DNA of 64,000 nt from positions 1 to 64,000 of the forward strand of contig JAFBAL010000038.1 of NCBI GenBank assembly GCA_019247845.1, in the 5' to 3' direction. Position 1 is the first letter of the stretch; every line of letters starts with the position of its first letter. Shown here piece by piece: positions 1-10,908 of this stretch. The translations under genes were made by a program, and so were the position numbers. The DNA is from Alphaproteobacteria bacterium. GTDB taxonomy: Bacteria; Pseudomonadota; Alphaproteobacteria; Micropepsales; Micropepsaceae. The notes below the pieces were generated by a model, which was not told the origin of the DNA, made no database searches, and saw only the letters and a list, made by a program, of their open reading frames with translations.

Positions 1-1
1 C

Positions 2-127
2 ATCCGGCCCAGAGCCAAAGACGGCCTCTTCGACGTCTGCTTCGGTGCCTACAAAATCGCCGAGATAGACCTCAACAAACCTGTCAGCTATGTCTCCGAA
101 CAGGTGTCAACCATCTCCCCAGGCTGA
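2..127 (+). CDS. Transposase / integrase-core C-terminal fragment (runs off left edge)
   Basis: An open frame enters from the left edge and stops with TGA at 125-127, leaving 41 residues. They include DGLFDVCFGAYKIAEIDLN and end VSEQVSTISPG. This resembles the C-terminal tail that follows the rve/integrase core in IS481/IS3-like transposases, where a small beta domain closes with a VSE(Q/H) segment. The match is from memory of the family; the catalytic DDE residues lie outside the window, so intactness cannot be judged. A 14-base stretch just after the stop (about 131-144) matches the arm of the REP-like element at 28954-29082. Confidence 0.5.
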   Translation: MRPRAKDGLFDVCFGAYKIAEIDLNKPVSYVSEQVSTISPG

Positions 128-148
128 ACAATGCGCGGGCCATGACAA

Positions 149-1216
149 TTACGTCTCCGACAGCGCGTTCGACCAATAGCCGAGCAGCGTGTCGAGCAGT
201 GCGGGGCTGCCGCCGTCGCTCATCGCATAGACCATCACGCCGGCATAGCCGTTGTCGGCGAGCCAGCTGATGCCGTCCTGCGTGGGGTTGGACTGCTGGT
301 CCCAGAAGCCGCAGCAAAGCTGGTCGTTGCTCATCAGTCCGGAATAGGGCTGCATCTGCTGCTGCGGCGGCGCCCAATAGGACATCGTCCAGCCCCAGGT
401 CAGGTTCGAGAACAAGGTCGTGCCGTCGTAGCCGTACCGCGCGTATTGGGTGTCGTCGTAGAGCGCCTTGGACAGCGTCTTGGGCGCGATCGCCGCGTCG
501 ACGCGATAGCTCGCCATGGCCAGGGAATCGTCGTTGACGGTGCCGGCCGAATATTCGTCGTCGATGTCGACGCCGTCGAAGCCGTATTGCGTCAGCACGG
601 TCGCGCATTGTCCGGCGAACTGCGTCGCGTCGGCATCGCTCTGGAACTCGGCCCAGCCGGCGGCGTCGTGGTTGTTCAGCCCGCACATCAGGACCGAGGT
701 GCCTTGCGCATGCGCCTGGCTCACGACGGGTGCGATCGCGGGCAGCAGCGCCTGCACGCTTTGATTGGCGGTCAGCACCGTGGGGCCCTGCGCGCCGGGC
801 ACGATCTGCGCATAGCCGGACGGGATGGTCGCGGCATCGTTCAGGTTGACGGTGAAGATCACCGCGTCCAGCGCCGGTCCGCCGTCATAGGTCAGCGCCA
901 GCGCGGCCTGCATCGACGCCACGTCGGTCGCGACATAGCCCACCGCCAGGCACAGCCTGGCATAGCCGTCGCATTGCGGCGCGCTGCCCCACCACGGCTT
1001 CTCAGTGCCGTTGAAGAACACCGCGTCGCCCGGATCGAACGAGCGGCCGTTGCCCAGGACGAGCGGCCCGCGGCAATAGAAGAAATAGGTGATCGCGGGG
1101 TCCTGGAAGGCGATGAGCTTCGCCGCGGCCGGCGAGCAGTTCGGCACCGTCTTCACATAGTTGTTCCAGTCCGCGCCGCCATATTGCGCGACATTCGCCG
1201 TCATCGTCCAAGGCAT
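149..1216 (-). CDS. GH18 family, Endo-H-like glycosidase, no signal peptide
   Basis: 355 residues. The GH18 catalytic signature DxxDxDxE is complete: D214, D217, D219 and E221 in YGFDGVDIDDEYS, and the DDEY form recalls endo-beta-N-acetylglucosaminidase H, which cleaves between the two core GlcNAc residues of N-glycans. E221 would be the general acid. The N-terminus (MPWTMTANVAQYGG) has no Sec or Tat signal, unusual for a glycan-cutting enzyme, so it is either cytoplasmic or exported another way. A strong GGGAGGG ribosome site lies just upstream of the ATG. The fold is well supported; the substrate is inferred. It stands alone and is separated from ettA by a 70-bp gap holding AGGTA/TACCT repeats. 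Confidence 0.75.
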   Translation of the reverse strand: MPWTMTANVAQYGGADWNNYVKTVPNCSPAAAKLIAFQDPAITYFFYCRGPLVLGNGRSFDPGDAVFFNGTEKPWWGSAPQCDGYARLCLAVGYVATDVASMQAALALTYDGGPALDAVIFTVNLNDAATIPSGYAQIVPGAQGPTVLTANQSVQALLPAIAPVVSQAHAQGTSVLMCGLNNHDAAGWAEFQSDADATQFAGQCATVLTQYGFDGVDIDDEYSAGTVNDDSLAMASYRVDAAIAPKTLSKALYDDTQYARYGYDGTTLFSNLTWGWTMSYWAPPQQQMQPYSGLMSNDQLCCGFWDQQSNPTQDGISWLADNGYAGVMVYAMSDGGSPALLDTLLGYWSNALSET

Positions 1217-1234
1217 GGGTCCCTCCCCGTAAGG

Positions 1235-1259
1235 AAGGTAATCTACCTTAGGTAATTAC
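1235..1259. promoter_or_regulatory. Operator-like AGGTA/TACCT repeats upstream of the GH18 gene
   Basis: Just upstream of the GH18-like start there is an inverted repeat AAGGTA-ATC-TACCTT (1235-1249), followed by another AGGTA ending in the palindrome GTAATTAC (1252-1259). The cluster sits where a repressor or activator site would lie. No regulator gene is adjacent, so the cognate factor is unknown. Confidence 0.3.
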
Positions 1260-1286
1260 GCCCGCGCAAACCGCCCAAGCCCACCA

Positions 1287-2945
<1,659 letters not shown>

Positions 2946-3006
2946 GGGGTTGGATTCCTTGGTTTAGCGAGGGCGCATAGATACGCGCCTGCCCGCGCAA
3001 GTCCAC

Positions 3007-3037
3007 AAAAAAGCGAGCGCGCCTAGGCGCGTCGTGC
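3007..3037 (-). terminator. Intrinsic terminator overlapping the stop of the TIR-like gene
   Basis: On the minus strand the palindrome CGCGCCTAGGCGCG (its centre contains the TAG stop at 3023-3025) is flanked by further complementary CG pairs and followed by CTCGC and six T residues. This is a compact GC hairpin plus U-tract, placed to end transcription of the 3023-4063 gene before ettA. Confidence 0.65.
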
Positions 3038-4063
3038 TCCGGGGCGTTTTTTGGGGCCTTTTTTCGCAGGCGGGGAGCCGGCTTCGTACAGCGTGAACAG
3101 ACTGTCGGCCCAAGACCAATACTGCATGAAAATCTGCGCGCTGTTGAGCTTGGAGACGATGATGGAGTGCCGGGCCCTGTTTTCCGACTTGAGAAAGGTC
3201 GGCGTCATGACGAGCAGTCCGTTCGGCGCATCCGGGTCGACGAAGTTCATCGAGACCGGAACCAGCGGCACCTTCCGAAGCCTGAACCGGTCTCCGATCG
3301 AGGATTGGGATCTCGCCCAGACCGCAAGTTCGTCGAACACTTCCGCCGCCTGCTTCAAGTGGTTCGCGTATTGGGGAAGCGAGAGAGCCTGCCACGTCTT
3401 GACCCCAAAATCGCTCTTGGGGTCGCACATCAACAGGTCGAAACGCTTGTCGGATGCGCCGCGCCGGAAGAACGAGCGAAGCGCCGATTTCAGCTGCTTC
3501 ATATTGTTCACGAGGAAATGGTGGTTCTGCGCCGCAGCGAAGAAATGGCTTCTGGTCCTTTTCATCAGCTCGAAGAAGCCGAACTCCGTGTTGGTCAACG
3601 AGTTCAAGCCGAAGAGAGCCGACGACGCGCCGGAATAGGTCTTCGAGTGCACCAACTGAACCGGCGGGAATTCGGGACCGTCTACACGCAGATTCTCGCA
3701 CCAGCGCGTGAGCTCCTGCACCAGGGAGCCCATCAATCTCTTCGGATCGTAAACGATGGCGCGGCGGTGAATGGTGTCGAAAAAGAACGCTTCCGTGGTG
3801 GTCGTGATCGGAATGACCGGCTTTCCCAAGGCAGACGCCCAGCCGTACTCCCAGATGACGTTGGGATTCCTATGGGAGATTTCAGCGATCACCGCGGCGG
3901 ATCGCGATATCTGATCCATGATGTCTTCGATGATCGTGCCGTGACGCGCGTTCTCGTTGGGAAAGTGGCACTTGAAGCCCGCTTGTGCGACTGCTTTCGT
4001 TATCGCCAGGCGAAGGTTGGGGATTTCCTTCTCTCCGAGCGGCATGGCGACAAAGATCTGCAC
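3023..4063 (-). CDS. TIR/deoxyribosyltransferase-like N-terminal domain protein, unknown C-terminal domain
   Basis: 346 residues with a GTG start (AAGG seven bases upstream). Residues 1-120 read like the TIR-like / nucleoside 2-deoxyribosyltransferase-like fold: MQIFVAMPLGE opening strand, ISRSAAVIAEIS, then RNPNVIWEYGWASALGKPVI with N66, N68, E72, G74, K81 and P82. In that superfamily the glutamate of the NVxxE motif is the usual catalytic position for NAD or nucleotide glycosidic-bond cleavage; that is family knowledge, not shown here. Residues about 130-330 match nothing I recognise; there is no HKD phospholipase motif and no membrane segment. The C-terminal tail is lysine-rich. It is a single-gene unit with its own terminator. 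It could be an immune effector or a housekeeping nucleotide hydrolase. Confidence 0.6.
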   Translation of the reverse strand: MQIFVAMPLGEKEIPNLRLAITKAVAQAGFKCHFPNENARHGTIIEDIMDQISRSAAVIAEISHRNPNVIWEYGWASALGKPVIPITTTTEAFFFDTIHRRAIVYDPKRLMGSLVQELTRWCENLRVDGPEFPPVQLVHSKTYSGASSALFGLNSLTNTEFGFFELMKRTRSHFFAAAQNHHFLVNNMKQLKSALRSFFRRGASDKRFDLLMCDPKSDFGVKTWQALSLPQYANHLKQAAEVFDELAVWARSQSSIGDRFRLRKVPLVPVSMNFVDPDAPNGLLVMTPTFLKSENRARHSIIVSKLNSAQIFMQYWSWADSLFTLYEAGSPPAKKGPKKRPGARRA

Positions 4064-4125
4064 GCAGCGACCTTCTGCTTTCGAGCGGGGACTGGAACGG
4101 TTTCGGCGAAGCGGCCTGACGCCGC

Positions 4126-5295
4126 CTAGAACTTGATCTTCGCCCGCGACAGGAACGAGACGGCGTTGTTGCCGCTCTGCCCGGCATAGTTCATCTGATA
4201 CGCCGCGTTGGTCTGCAGCGCGACCGAGCCGTCGAGGAAGGTCGTGACGTAGCCGAGCTCGAAATCGGTTTCGGGCGATCCCGGGTCGACGAGGAAGTTC
4301 TGCGGCACCATCTGCGGCCGCGAGCCGATGCCGGAGACGAGATCGAATTCCGAGCCCGCGGTGCCCGGCGCCGGACGCGTCACCGCAACGCCCATCGCGT
4401 CGTTGCCGAACAGCCCGCGCTTGGCAACCGCGATGCCGTAGGAGCGCGACGGCAGCTCGTCGGGCGCCGTGTTCAAGCCGGGCTTGAGATCGAGCTTGGT
4501 GATCGCCTGCGCGAAGGACGCCGTCGTCATCCAGCCGCCGCCGAGCTGCAGCCGCGCCGAGACGCCGAGCGCCTGGGTATCGGCCTGGCGCACCGCCGGA
4601 TTGTAGGCGCCGAGCAACCCGTCATGCTCGCTGGTCTGCGAAGCGGTGACGCCGATGCCGGCCCAGGGCGCGACGTCGAGCGAGACGCCGGCGAGAAGCG
4701 AATTGGCGCTGCGCGTGTCGAACGGATCGGGCGCGCCGCCCAGCCGCGCCACCGTCGCCGCGGGCGAGGTGGTATAGGCGCTCAAGCCCTGGCCCAGCGA
4801 CGCCTCGCCGAAGGTGAAGCGCAAGCCGTCCGACAGCGCGACGCTCGACGCCAGATAGGAACCGCCATTGGCGACGGAGGCATAGGGCGAATTGACCGCG
4901 CCGGCCGAGAAGAACAGCCCGTCATAGAGCTTGCTGCCCGCCGCATCGTAGGAATTGAACCGGCCCGCCAGATCGGCGCCGACGCCGAAATCCAGATTGA
5001 CGCCGTCGAGCACCGGAATGCTGCCCGCCGCCGTGCCGGACGCAGGCGCCGCGAATTCACCGCCCGGCATTCCGAGCAGCGCGTCGGACGGGCCGAGGTC
5101 GAACTGTCCGGCAAGGCGCGCGCGGGGCGTGATGGTGTCGAAATCGGCCGCGGTCGAATATTCGGAGAGATTGAGCGGCGGCGCTTTCGGGGCAGACGAA
5201 TCCGCCAGCGCGCCGTTCGCTGCACAAGCGAACAGGCCCGCCGCGCACAGGGCGCGGAACGCCGGACTTATGATGACGCCGAAACGCACTTTCAT
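4126..5295 (-). CDS. Secreted outer-membrane beta-barrel-like protein
   Basis: 389 residues from the ATG at 5295. I prefer it because a clean Sec signal follows (MKVRFGVIISPAFRALCAAG to ANGALA), whereas an upstream in-frame ATG at 5337 adds 14 residues before it. The mature part is rich in Gly, Ala and Ser, with alternating hydrophobic stretches (VSLDVAPWAGIGVTASQ, VSARLQLGGGWMTTASF, FELGYVTTFLDGSVALQTNAAY) typical of beta-barrel strands. It ends AKIKF, a terminal aromatic like the BAM recognition signal. The layout resembles the C-terminal barrel of S8-type autotransporters, but no protease domain is present. Location is inferred from signal and C-terminus; function is unknown. Confidence 0.6.
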   Translation of the reverse strand: MKVRFGVIISPAFRALCAAGLFACAANGALADSSAPKAPPLNLSEYSTAADFDTITPRARLAGQFDLGPSDALLGMPGGEFAAPASGTAAGSIPVLDGVNLDFGVGADLAGRFNSYDAAGSKLYDGLFFSAGAVNSPYASVANGGSYLASSVALSDGLRFTFGEASLGQGLSAYTTSPAATVARLGGAPDPFDTRSANSLLAGVSLDVAPWAGIGVTASQTSEHDGLLGAYNPAVRQADTQALGVSARLQLGGGWMTTASFAQAITKLDLKPGLNTAPDELPSRSYGIAVAKRGLFGNDAMGVAVTRPAPGTAGSEFDLVSGIGSRPQMVPQNFLVDPGSPETDFELGYVTTFLDGSVALQTNAAYQMNYAGQSGNNAVSFLSRAKIKF

Positions 5296-5396
5296 TCCCC
5301 AATAACGCCGCGACTTTACCAGAGCGGCGCCCCGCACATCAAAGAAATCATGCCGATTCCCTGGCCTTTTCCCATGTCAATTCCGTCATCCGGTTA

Positions 5397-5443
5397 GCGA
5401 AAGATGGGGGCAGTCCGCGCGATTCAGCGCAATTATCTTTCGC
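5397..5443. promoter_or_regulatory. Inverted repeat in divergent intergenic region
   Basis: The 224-bp gap between the divergent beta-barrel-like and MBL-hydrolase genes holds a 9-bp perfect inverted repeat, GCGAAAGAT (5397-5405) and ATCTTTCGC (5435-5443), separated by 29 bases that include a smaller GCGC dyad. It could be an operator or a leader hairpin. A TTAACC half-site similar to CtrA boxes lies at about 5452-5457 but lacks a clear second half. Confidence 0.3.
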
Positions 5444-5519
5444 GTCATTCGTTAACCACACCTAGCCCTCGTGTTTTGCCCACATGGACGCCACGAAGTC
5501 TGGGCTTTATGCACAACGC

Positions 5520-6185
5520 ATGACCGAGCCGCCCTTGAAAGCCGCCATCCTGCCCGTGACGCCCTATCAGCAAAATTGTTCGCTGGTGTGGTGTACGCGC
5601 ACCAGGCGAGCCGCCTTCATCGATCCGGGCGGGGAGGTCGCCAAGCTGAAACAGGTGGCCGAGTCGCAAGGGCTCACGGTCGAGAAGGTCCTGCTCACCC
5701 ACGGCCATCTCGACCATGCCAGCGGCGCGGCCAGGATGGCGCGCGAATACGGCGTCGGCATCGAAGGTCCGCATACGGATGACCTCTTCCTGCTCGAGGA
5801 GCTGGGACGCAACGCGCGCCGGCCGGGCTTCGGCGACGCCGAGAACTGCCTGCCCACGCGCTGGCTGAACGACGGCGATACGGTCACGGTCGGCGAGGCG
5901 GTGCTCGGCGTCCGCCATTGCCCGGGCCACACGCCGGGCCATGTCGTGTTCTTCCACGAGGGCACGCGCCTGGCTTTCGTCGGCGACGTGCTGTTCCGCG
6001 GCTCGATCGGGCGCTGCGACCTGCCGCGCGGCAACTATCAGCAGCTCATAGACGCGATCGTGGAACGGCTGTGGCCCCTGGGCGACGACATGCATTTCGT
6101 CCCCGGCCACGGCCAGATGTCGACCTTCGGCTGGGAACGCAAGACCAACCCCTACGTGAGCGATCTGGCGCTGGGGCGCGGCTGA
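5520..6185 (+). CDS. MBL-fold metallo-hydrolase (glyoxalase II / YcbL-like)
   Basis: 221 residues from the ATG at 5520; an upstream ATG at 5484 is less likely because the fold begins at LKAAILPVTPYQQNC. Metal ligands are all visible: THGHLDH (H61, H63, D65, H66), CPGHTPGH, FVGDVLFRGSIG and the late FVPGHG. YQQNC near the N-terminus and the FRGSIGRCDLP segment are typical of the short YcbL/GloB-like group, which hydrolyses thioesters such as S-lactoylglutathione and lacks the long C-terminal glutathione-binding domain of classical GloB. The cytoplasmic location and substrate are inferred. Confidence 0.85.
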   Translation: MTEPPLKAAILPVTPYQQNCSLVWCTRTRRAAFIDPGGEVAKLKQVAESQGLTVEKVLLTHGHLDHASGAARMAREYGVGIEGPHTDDLFLLEELGRNARRPGFGDAENCLPTRWLNDGDTVTVGEAVLGVRHCPGHTPGHVVFFHEGTRLAFVGDVLFRGSIGRCDLPRGNYQQLIDAIVERLWPLGDDMHFVPGHGQMSTFGWERKTNPYVSDLALGRG

Positions 6186-6197
6186 CTTCTCATCCCG

Positions 6198-7049
6198 CTA
6201 CGAGCGCCGCCACGCCTGACGGTAGCCCTTCGGCATATCGCTCGACACCTTGCCGGGGAAGTTGGGCTTGCGCTTCTCCAGGAACGCCGCGACGCCTTCC
6301 TTCACGTCCGCGCCCGCGCCCAGCTCGACCGACAGGGGGCCGTCCATCTGGAGCAGCTCGAACGGGTGGTCCATCGCCGAATATTGCCACAGCATCTGCC
6401 GCGTCATCGCCACCGACACGGGCGCGGTGTTCTCGGCGATCTCGAGCGCGATGTCGCGCGCGCGGGCGAGCACCCGGTCGGGCGGCAGCACCTCGCTCAC
6501 CAACCCGCCGGCCTTCGCTTCTTCGGCGCCGAACAGCCGCCCGCTCAGGCACCAGCGCAAAGCCTGGTCGAGGCCGACGAGGCGGGGCAGGAACCAGGCG
6601 CTGCCGGCCTCCGGCACCAGCCCGCGCCGCGCGAAGACGAAGCCGATCTTCGCGTCCGTCGAGGCGATGCGGATGTCCATCGGCAGGCACAAGGTGATGC
6701 CGACGCCGACCGCGGCGCCGTTGATCGCGGCGATCGAGGGCTTGCGGCAATTGTAGATCGCCTCGACAAAGCCGCCGCGCGAGGCGCGAGGGCGGGAGCC
6801 TTGGAACATGGCCGCGCCCTGGTTCACGTCGAAGGCGCTCGCGCCGCCCGAGATGTCCGCACCGGCGCAGAAGCCGCGCCCGGAGCCGGTCACGATCACC
6901 ACGCGGACCGAATCGTCGGCATCGGCCTTCAGGAAGGCATCCTCGATCTCGCTGCCCATCAGCGCCGTATAGGCATTGAGCTTGTCGGGCCGGTTCAAGG
7001 TGATCGTGGCGATGGGGCCGTCGACCTCATAGGCGATGTGCTCGTACAT
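6198..7049 (-). CDS. Enoyl-CoA hydratase/isomerase family protein
   Basis: 283 residues. I set the start at the ATG at 7049 (MYEHIAYEVDG), where crotonase homology begins; the same frame stays open far upstream on this strand, but that is antisense to fadJ. Crotonase hallmarks: ITLNRPDKLNAY, the first oxyanion-hole segment GFCAGADIS (about residue 65) and the second AAINGAAVGVGITL. The glutamate region reads RRGLVPEAGSAWFLPR. It would hydrate 2-enoyl-CoA in beta-oxidation. It is transcribed divergently from fadJ across 123 bp, suggesting co-regulation with the following fatty-acid genes. Confidence 0.85.
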   Translation of the reverse strand: MYEHIAYEVDGPIATITLNRPDKLNAYTALMGSEIEDAFLKADADDSVRVVIVTGSGRGFCAGADISGGASAFDVNQGAAMFQGSRPRASRGGFVEAIYNCRKPSIAAINGAAVGVGITLCLPMDIRIASTDAKIGFVFARRGLVPEAGSAWFLPRLVGLDQALRWCLSGRLFGAEEAKAGGLVSEVLPPDRVLARARDIALEIAENTAPVSVAMTRQMLWQYSAMDHPFELLQMDGPLSVELGAGADVKEGVAAFLEKRKPNFPGKVSSDMPKGYRQAWRRS

Positions 7050-7172
7050 GGCGGAACTCCGGGGATGGCGTCCGCGCACGATACCCCCTTCCGCTGCGTC
7101 AGGCGCAAACGGGACTCGACTTGGGCGAAGGCCCCTGATTTTTTGTCGGCAGAAGAACAGGGGAACGCCTCC

Positions 7173-9257
7173 ATGACGGAAATCAATCCGGTCACCGATC
7201 TCTCCAGGGACGGCAACGTCGCCATCGTCACCTTGAACTCGCCGCCGGTGAACGCGCTGTCGGCAAACGTCCGCGACGGGCTCGCCACCGCGTTCCAGCA
7301 GGCGAAAGCCGATCCGGAGGTGAAAGCCATCGTGCTGATCTGCGACGGACGCACCTTCATCGCCGGCGCCGACATCTCGGAATTCGGCGGCCAGATGAAA
7401 GGCGCGAGCCTGTTCGACGTGCAGAAGGAGATCGAGGAATCGCCGGTGCCCGTGGTGGCCGCGATCCACGGCACGGCGCTGGGCGGCGGCCTGGAAGTCG
7501 CGCTCTGCGCGCACTACCGCGTCGCGGTGCCGAGCGCCAAATGCGGATTGCCGGAGGTGAACATCGGCCTGCTCCCCGGCGCCGGCGGCACGCAGCGCCT
7601 GCCGCGCATCGCGGGCGTCGAGAAGGCGCTGGAGATGGTGACCAGCGGCCAGCACGTCCCCGCCAAGCAGTGCCTCGACATGGGCCTGGTCGACGAGCTC
7701 GCGCCCGAAGGCAAGCTGAAGGAGACCGCGGTCGCCTTCGCGCGCAAATGCATCGCCGAGAACAAGCCGCTTCGCAAGGTGCGCGACAACAACGACAAGC
7801 TCCAGGCGGCCAAGGGGCATCCAGAGATCTTCGCGAACTTCCGCAAGGCCAATGCGCGCAAGTTCCGCGGCTTCAAAGCGCCGGAAGCCAATATCCAGTG
7901 CATCGAGGCGGCGGTGAACTCCGCGAGCTTCGAGGAAGGCCAGCAGGCCGAGCGCAAGCTGTTCATGGAGCTCATGATGGGCGACCAGTCGGCGGCGCAG
8001 CGCTATGCCTTCTTCGCCGAGCGCCAGGCGAACAAGATCCCCGACGTGCCCGACGACACGCCGACGATCCCGATTCGGAAGGTCGGCGTGATCGGCGCCG
8101 GCACCATGGGCGGCGGCATCTCGATGAACTTCGCCAATGCCGGCATTCCCGTGACCGTCGTCGAGATGAAGCAGGATGCGCTCGACCGCGGCTTGAAGGT
8201 CGTGCGCGGCAACTACGAGCGCAGCGCCAAGGGCGGCCGCTTCACCATGGACGACGTCGAGAAGCGCATGGGCCTGCTCACCGGCTCGCTGAATCTCGAG
8301 GACCTCAAGGATTGCGACCTGGTGATCGAGGCGGTGTTCGAGCGCATGGACATCAAGAAGGACGTGTTCGCGCGCCTCGACGGCGTCGTCAAGCAGGGCG
8401 CGATCCTGGCGACCAACACCTCCTACCTCAACGTGGATGAGATCGCGTCGGCGACCAAGCGGCCGGAATACGTGATCGGCCTGCACTTCTTCTCGCCGGC
8501 CAACGTCATGCGCCTGCTCGAGATCGTGCGCGGCGAGAAGACCTCGAAAGAGGTGATCGCGACCTCGATGAAGCTCGCCAAGACCATCGGCAAGGTCGCG
8601 GTGCTGGTCGGCGTCTGCCCCGGCTTCGTCGGCAACCGCATGCTGGCGCAGCGCACGCGCGAGGCGAACGCGCTGGTGCTCGAAGGCGCGATGCCGTGGG
8701 ACGTCGACCGCGTGCTCTATGATTTCGGCTTCCCGATGGGGCCGTTCGCGATGGGCGACCTTGCCGGCCTCGACATCGGCTGGGTGAAGGAGAACTCCAG
8801 GAGCTCGACCATCCGCGAGGTGCTGTGCGAGATGGACCGCCGCGGCCAGAAGACCGGCGCGGGCTTCTACGACTACGACGAGAACCGCAACGCCAAGCCG
8901 TCGCCGGTGACCGAGAAGGTGATCGCGGACTTCCGCGCGAAACAGGGCATCAACCCGCGGACCATCTCGGACGAGGAGATCCTGGAGCGTTGCCTCTATC
9001 CGATGATCAACGAGGGCGCGAAGATCCTGGAGGAGAAGAAGGCCATCCGCAGCTCGGACATCGATACGGTCTGGCTGAACGGCTATGGCTGGCCGGTCTA
9101 TCGCGGCGGCCCGATGTTCTATGGCGACCGCGTCGGCCTGGACAAGGTCCTGGCCAAGATGACCGAGTTCCAGGGCCGCATGGGCGACGCCTTCAAGCCG
9201 TCGGCGCTGCTCGAGAAGCTGGTGGCCGACGGCAGGAAGTTCGCGGACGTGAAGTGA
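7173..9257 (+). CDS. fadJ: Bifunctional enoyl-CoA hydratase / 3-hydroxyacyl-CoA dehydrogenase (FadJ/FadB type)
   Basis: 694 residues, start ATG 7173 with GGGGA eight bases upstream. N-terminal crotonase domain (residues 1-190) with [12 protein letters not shown] and [14 protein letters not shown]. Rossmann NAD-binding domain begins near residue 303 with [13 protein letters not shown]. The dehydrogenase signature [15 protein letters not shown] follows, then C-terminal 3HCDH domains ([27 protein letters not shown]; and a second half ending near residue 690). It catalyses hydration and NAD-dependent oxidation in beta-oxidation; a thiolase gene lies 490 bp downstream. FadJ versus FadB naming is uncertain. 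Confidence 0.9.
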   Translation: MTEINPVTDLSRDGNVAIVTLNSPPVNALSANVRDGLATAFQQAKADPEVKAIVLICDGRTFIAGADISEFGGQMKGASLFDVQKEIEESPVPVVAAIHGTALGGGLEVALCAHYRVAVPSAKCGLPEVNIGLLPGAGGTQRLPRIAGVEKALEMVTSGQHVPAKQCLDMGLVDELAPEGKLKETAVAFARKCIAENKPLRKVRDNNDKLQAAKGHPEIFANFRKANARKFRGFKAPEANIQCIEAAVNSASFEEGQQAERKLFMELMMGDQSAAQRYAFFAERQANKIPDVPDDTPTIPIRKVGVIGAGTMGGGISMNFANAGIPVTVVEMKQDALDRGLKVVRGNYERSAKGGRFTMDDVEKRMGLLTGSLNLEDLKDCDLVIEAVFERMDIKKDVFARLDGVVKQGAILATNTSYLNVDEIASATKRPEYVIGLHFFSPANVMRLLEIVRGEKTSKEVIATSMKLAKTIGKVAVLVGVCPGFVGNRMLAQRTREANALVLEGAMPWDVDRVLYDFGFPMGPFAMGDLAGLDIGWVKENSRSSTIREVLCEMDRRGQKTGAGFYDYDENRNAKPSPVTEKVIADFRAKQGINPRTISDEEILERCLYPMINEGAKILEEKKAIRSSDIDTVWLNGYGWPVYRGGPMFYGDRVGLDKVLAKMTEFQGRMGDAFKPSALLEKLVADGRKFADVK

Positions 9258-9259
9258 GG

Positions 9260-9670
9260 CTATTGGTTCGCGACGTCGGTCTGGTCGAAGCCGATATGGG
9301 TTTCTCCGGCCCGGTTCGCATCGCTGAGCACGCGCGCGACGGCGTCGTATTTCACCAGCCTGTCGGCCTTGATGACGATGGCGGGCTGCGGGCTTTTCCG
9401 TGCGGCGTCCGCGAGATAGGCGTCGAGCGTCTTGCGGTCCACAGCCACGCCGTTCCAGGACGTCGTGCCGTCCCACTGGACGGCCAGATCGACGACGGTC
9501 GGAAGCGGCGGTGCCGGATCGCTGGGGCCGGTATCGATCTTGATGGCGTGCGTCTGCATCGGCAAAGTCATGATCAGAAGCGTGAGCAGGACCAGCATCA
9601 CGTCGATCAGGGGCGTGGTGTTGATGTCCGGAGAGATTTCGGTGCTGTTGGTTTGAACGGTGGCGGCCAT
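9260..9670 (-). CDS. exbD: ExbD/TolR-family biopolymer transport protein
   Basis: 136 residues with a strong GGGAGG ribosome site. One transmembrane helix near the N-terminus (about residues 22-40, LIDVMLVLLTLLIMTLPM) is preceded by INTTPLIDVML, the conserved segment whose aspartate (D23) couples to the proton channel of ExbB/TolQ. The rest is periplasmic with the usual ExbD ending (VIKADRLVKYDAVARVLSDANRAG). No exbB or tonB is adjacent: the gene sits alone between fadJ and the thiolase gene, on the opposite strand. Its partner must be elsewhere. Confidence 0.85.
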   Translation of the reverse strand: MAATVQTNSTEISPDINTTPLIDVMLVLLTLLIMTLPMQTHAIKIDTGPSDPAPPLPTVVDLAVQWDGTTSWNGVAVDRKTLDAYLADAARKSPQPAIVIKADRLVKYDAVARVLSDANRAGETHIGFDQTDVANQ

Positions 9671-9747
9671 GGTTTCCTCCCTTAACGGAAACAGGCTGCG
9701 CGCCGAATATGGCGGAACCTCGTTGGAATTGAGAAAGGAAATGACGG

Positions 9748-10908
9748 ATGCGTGAGGCGGTGATCGTTTCGTATGCGCGCACGGGCCTGGCCAAGGCGGC
9801 GCGCGGCGGTTTCAACAATACGTCCAACATGGCGATGCTGGGCCATGCGGTGAAGCATGCCGTCGAGCGTTCGGGCGCTGCGCCGGAGGAGATCGAGGAC
9901 GTCGTCGCCGGCTGCGTCGCGGCCTCGGGCAACGTCGCGCGCGGCGCGGCGCTGCTGGCGGGCCTGCCGATCACGACCTCGGGCTCGACGGTGCACCGCG
10001 CCTGCTCGTCGGGGCTGAACGCCATCGCCAACGCGGCGCGGTACGTCGTCGACGACGGGGCGCAGATCGTCGTCGGCGCCGGCGTCGACTCGATCACCTT
10101 CCAGGGCGGCGGCGGCGGCGGCAAGGAGCCGAAGATCGTCGAGATGTATCCCGACTACTGGATGCCGATGATCGACACCGCCGACGTGGTCGCGGCGCGC
10201 TACAACATCAGCCGCGAATACCAGGACCAGTACAGCCTCGAATCCCAGCGCCGCATGGCCGCGGCGCAGCAGGCCGGCAAGTTCAAGGACGAGATCGTGC
10301 CGATGGCGACGCAGATGAAGGTCGTCGACAAGGCGACGGGCGCGGAGAGCATCGTCGACTACACGGTCGCCAAGGACGAGTGCAACCGTCCCGACACGAC
10401 GCTCGAAGGCCTGGCCAAGCTTCAGCCGGTCAAGGGCCCCGACAAGTTCATCACCGCGGGCAATGCCTCGCAGCTTTCCGACGGCGCCGCGGCGGTCGTC
10501 ATCATGGAAGCCAAGGAGGCCGAGAAGCGCGGGCTCCAACCGATGGGCGCGTTCAAGGGCTGGGCGGTCGCGGGCTGCAAGCCGGACGAGATGGGCATCG
10601 GTCCCGTCTTCGCGGTGCCGCGCCTGCTCGAGCGCCACGGCCTCAAGATCGGCGACATCGACCTGTGGGAGCTGAACGAGGCCTTCGCCTCGCAATGCCT
10701 CTACAGCCGCGACAAGCTGGGCATCGATCCGGCGATCTACAACGTCAACGGCGGTTCCATCGCCATCGGCCATCCCTTCGGCATGACGGGCACGCGTCTC
10801 ACCGGCCACGTGCTGATGGAAGGCAAGCGCCGCGGCGCCAAGAAGGTCGTGGTCTCGATGTGCATCGGCGGCGGCATGGGAGCGGCCGGCCTGTTCGAGG
10901 TCTACTGA
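9748..10908 (+). CDS. Acetyl-CoA C-acyltransferase (thiolase)
   Basis: 386 residues, start ATG with AGGA eight bases upstream. Thiolase active-site residues are present: nucleophile C86 in [14 protein letters not shown], the NEAFA segment, the histidine of [11 protein letters not shown] and the C-terminal cysteine in [11 protein letters not shown]. It cleaves 3-ketoacyl-CoA, completing beta-oxidation with fadJ upstream. A glycine tract (GGGGGGK, about residues 116-122) lies where the substrate loop begins. Its stop TGA overlaps the next start (TGATG), so the cupin gene is probably translated by coupling. Confidence 0.9.
   Translation: MREAVIVSYARTGLAKAARGGFNNTSNMAMLGHAVKHAVERSGAAPEEIEDVVAGCVAASGNVARGAALLAGLPITTSGSTVHRACSSGLNAIANAARYVVDDGAQIVVGAGVDSITFQGGGGGGKEPKIVEMYPDYWMPMIDTADVVAARYNISREYQDQYSLESQRRMAAAQQAGKFKDEIVPMATQMKVVDKATGAESIVDYTVAKDECNRPDTTLEGLAKLQPVKGPDKFITAGNASQLSDGAAAVVIMEAKEAEKRGLQPMGAFKGWAVAGCKPDEMGIGPVFAVPRLLERHGLKIGDIDLWELNEAFASQCLYSRDKLGIDPAIYNVNGGSIAIGHPFGMTGTRLTGHVLMEGKRRGAKKVVVSMCIGGGMGAAGLFEVY

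Noticed and set aside
5452..5468. CtrA box upstream of the MBL hydrolase gene
   Set aside because: Only a TTAACC half-site is present; the second TTAA at seven bases is lacking.
6198..10124. A 1308-codon open frame on the minus strand
   Set aside because: Only its last 283 codons (6198-7049) match a family; the rest is antisense to fadJ and the ExbD and thiolase region and exists because high GC makes stops rare.
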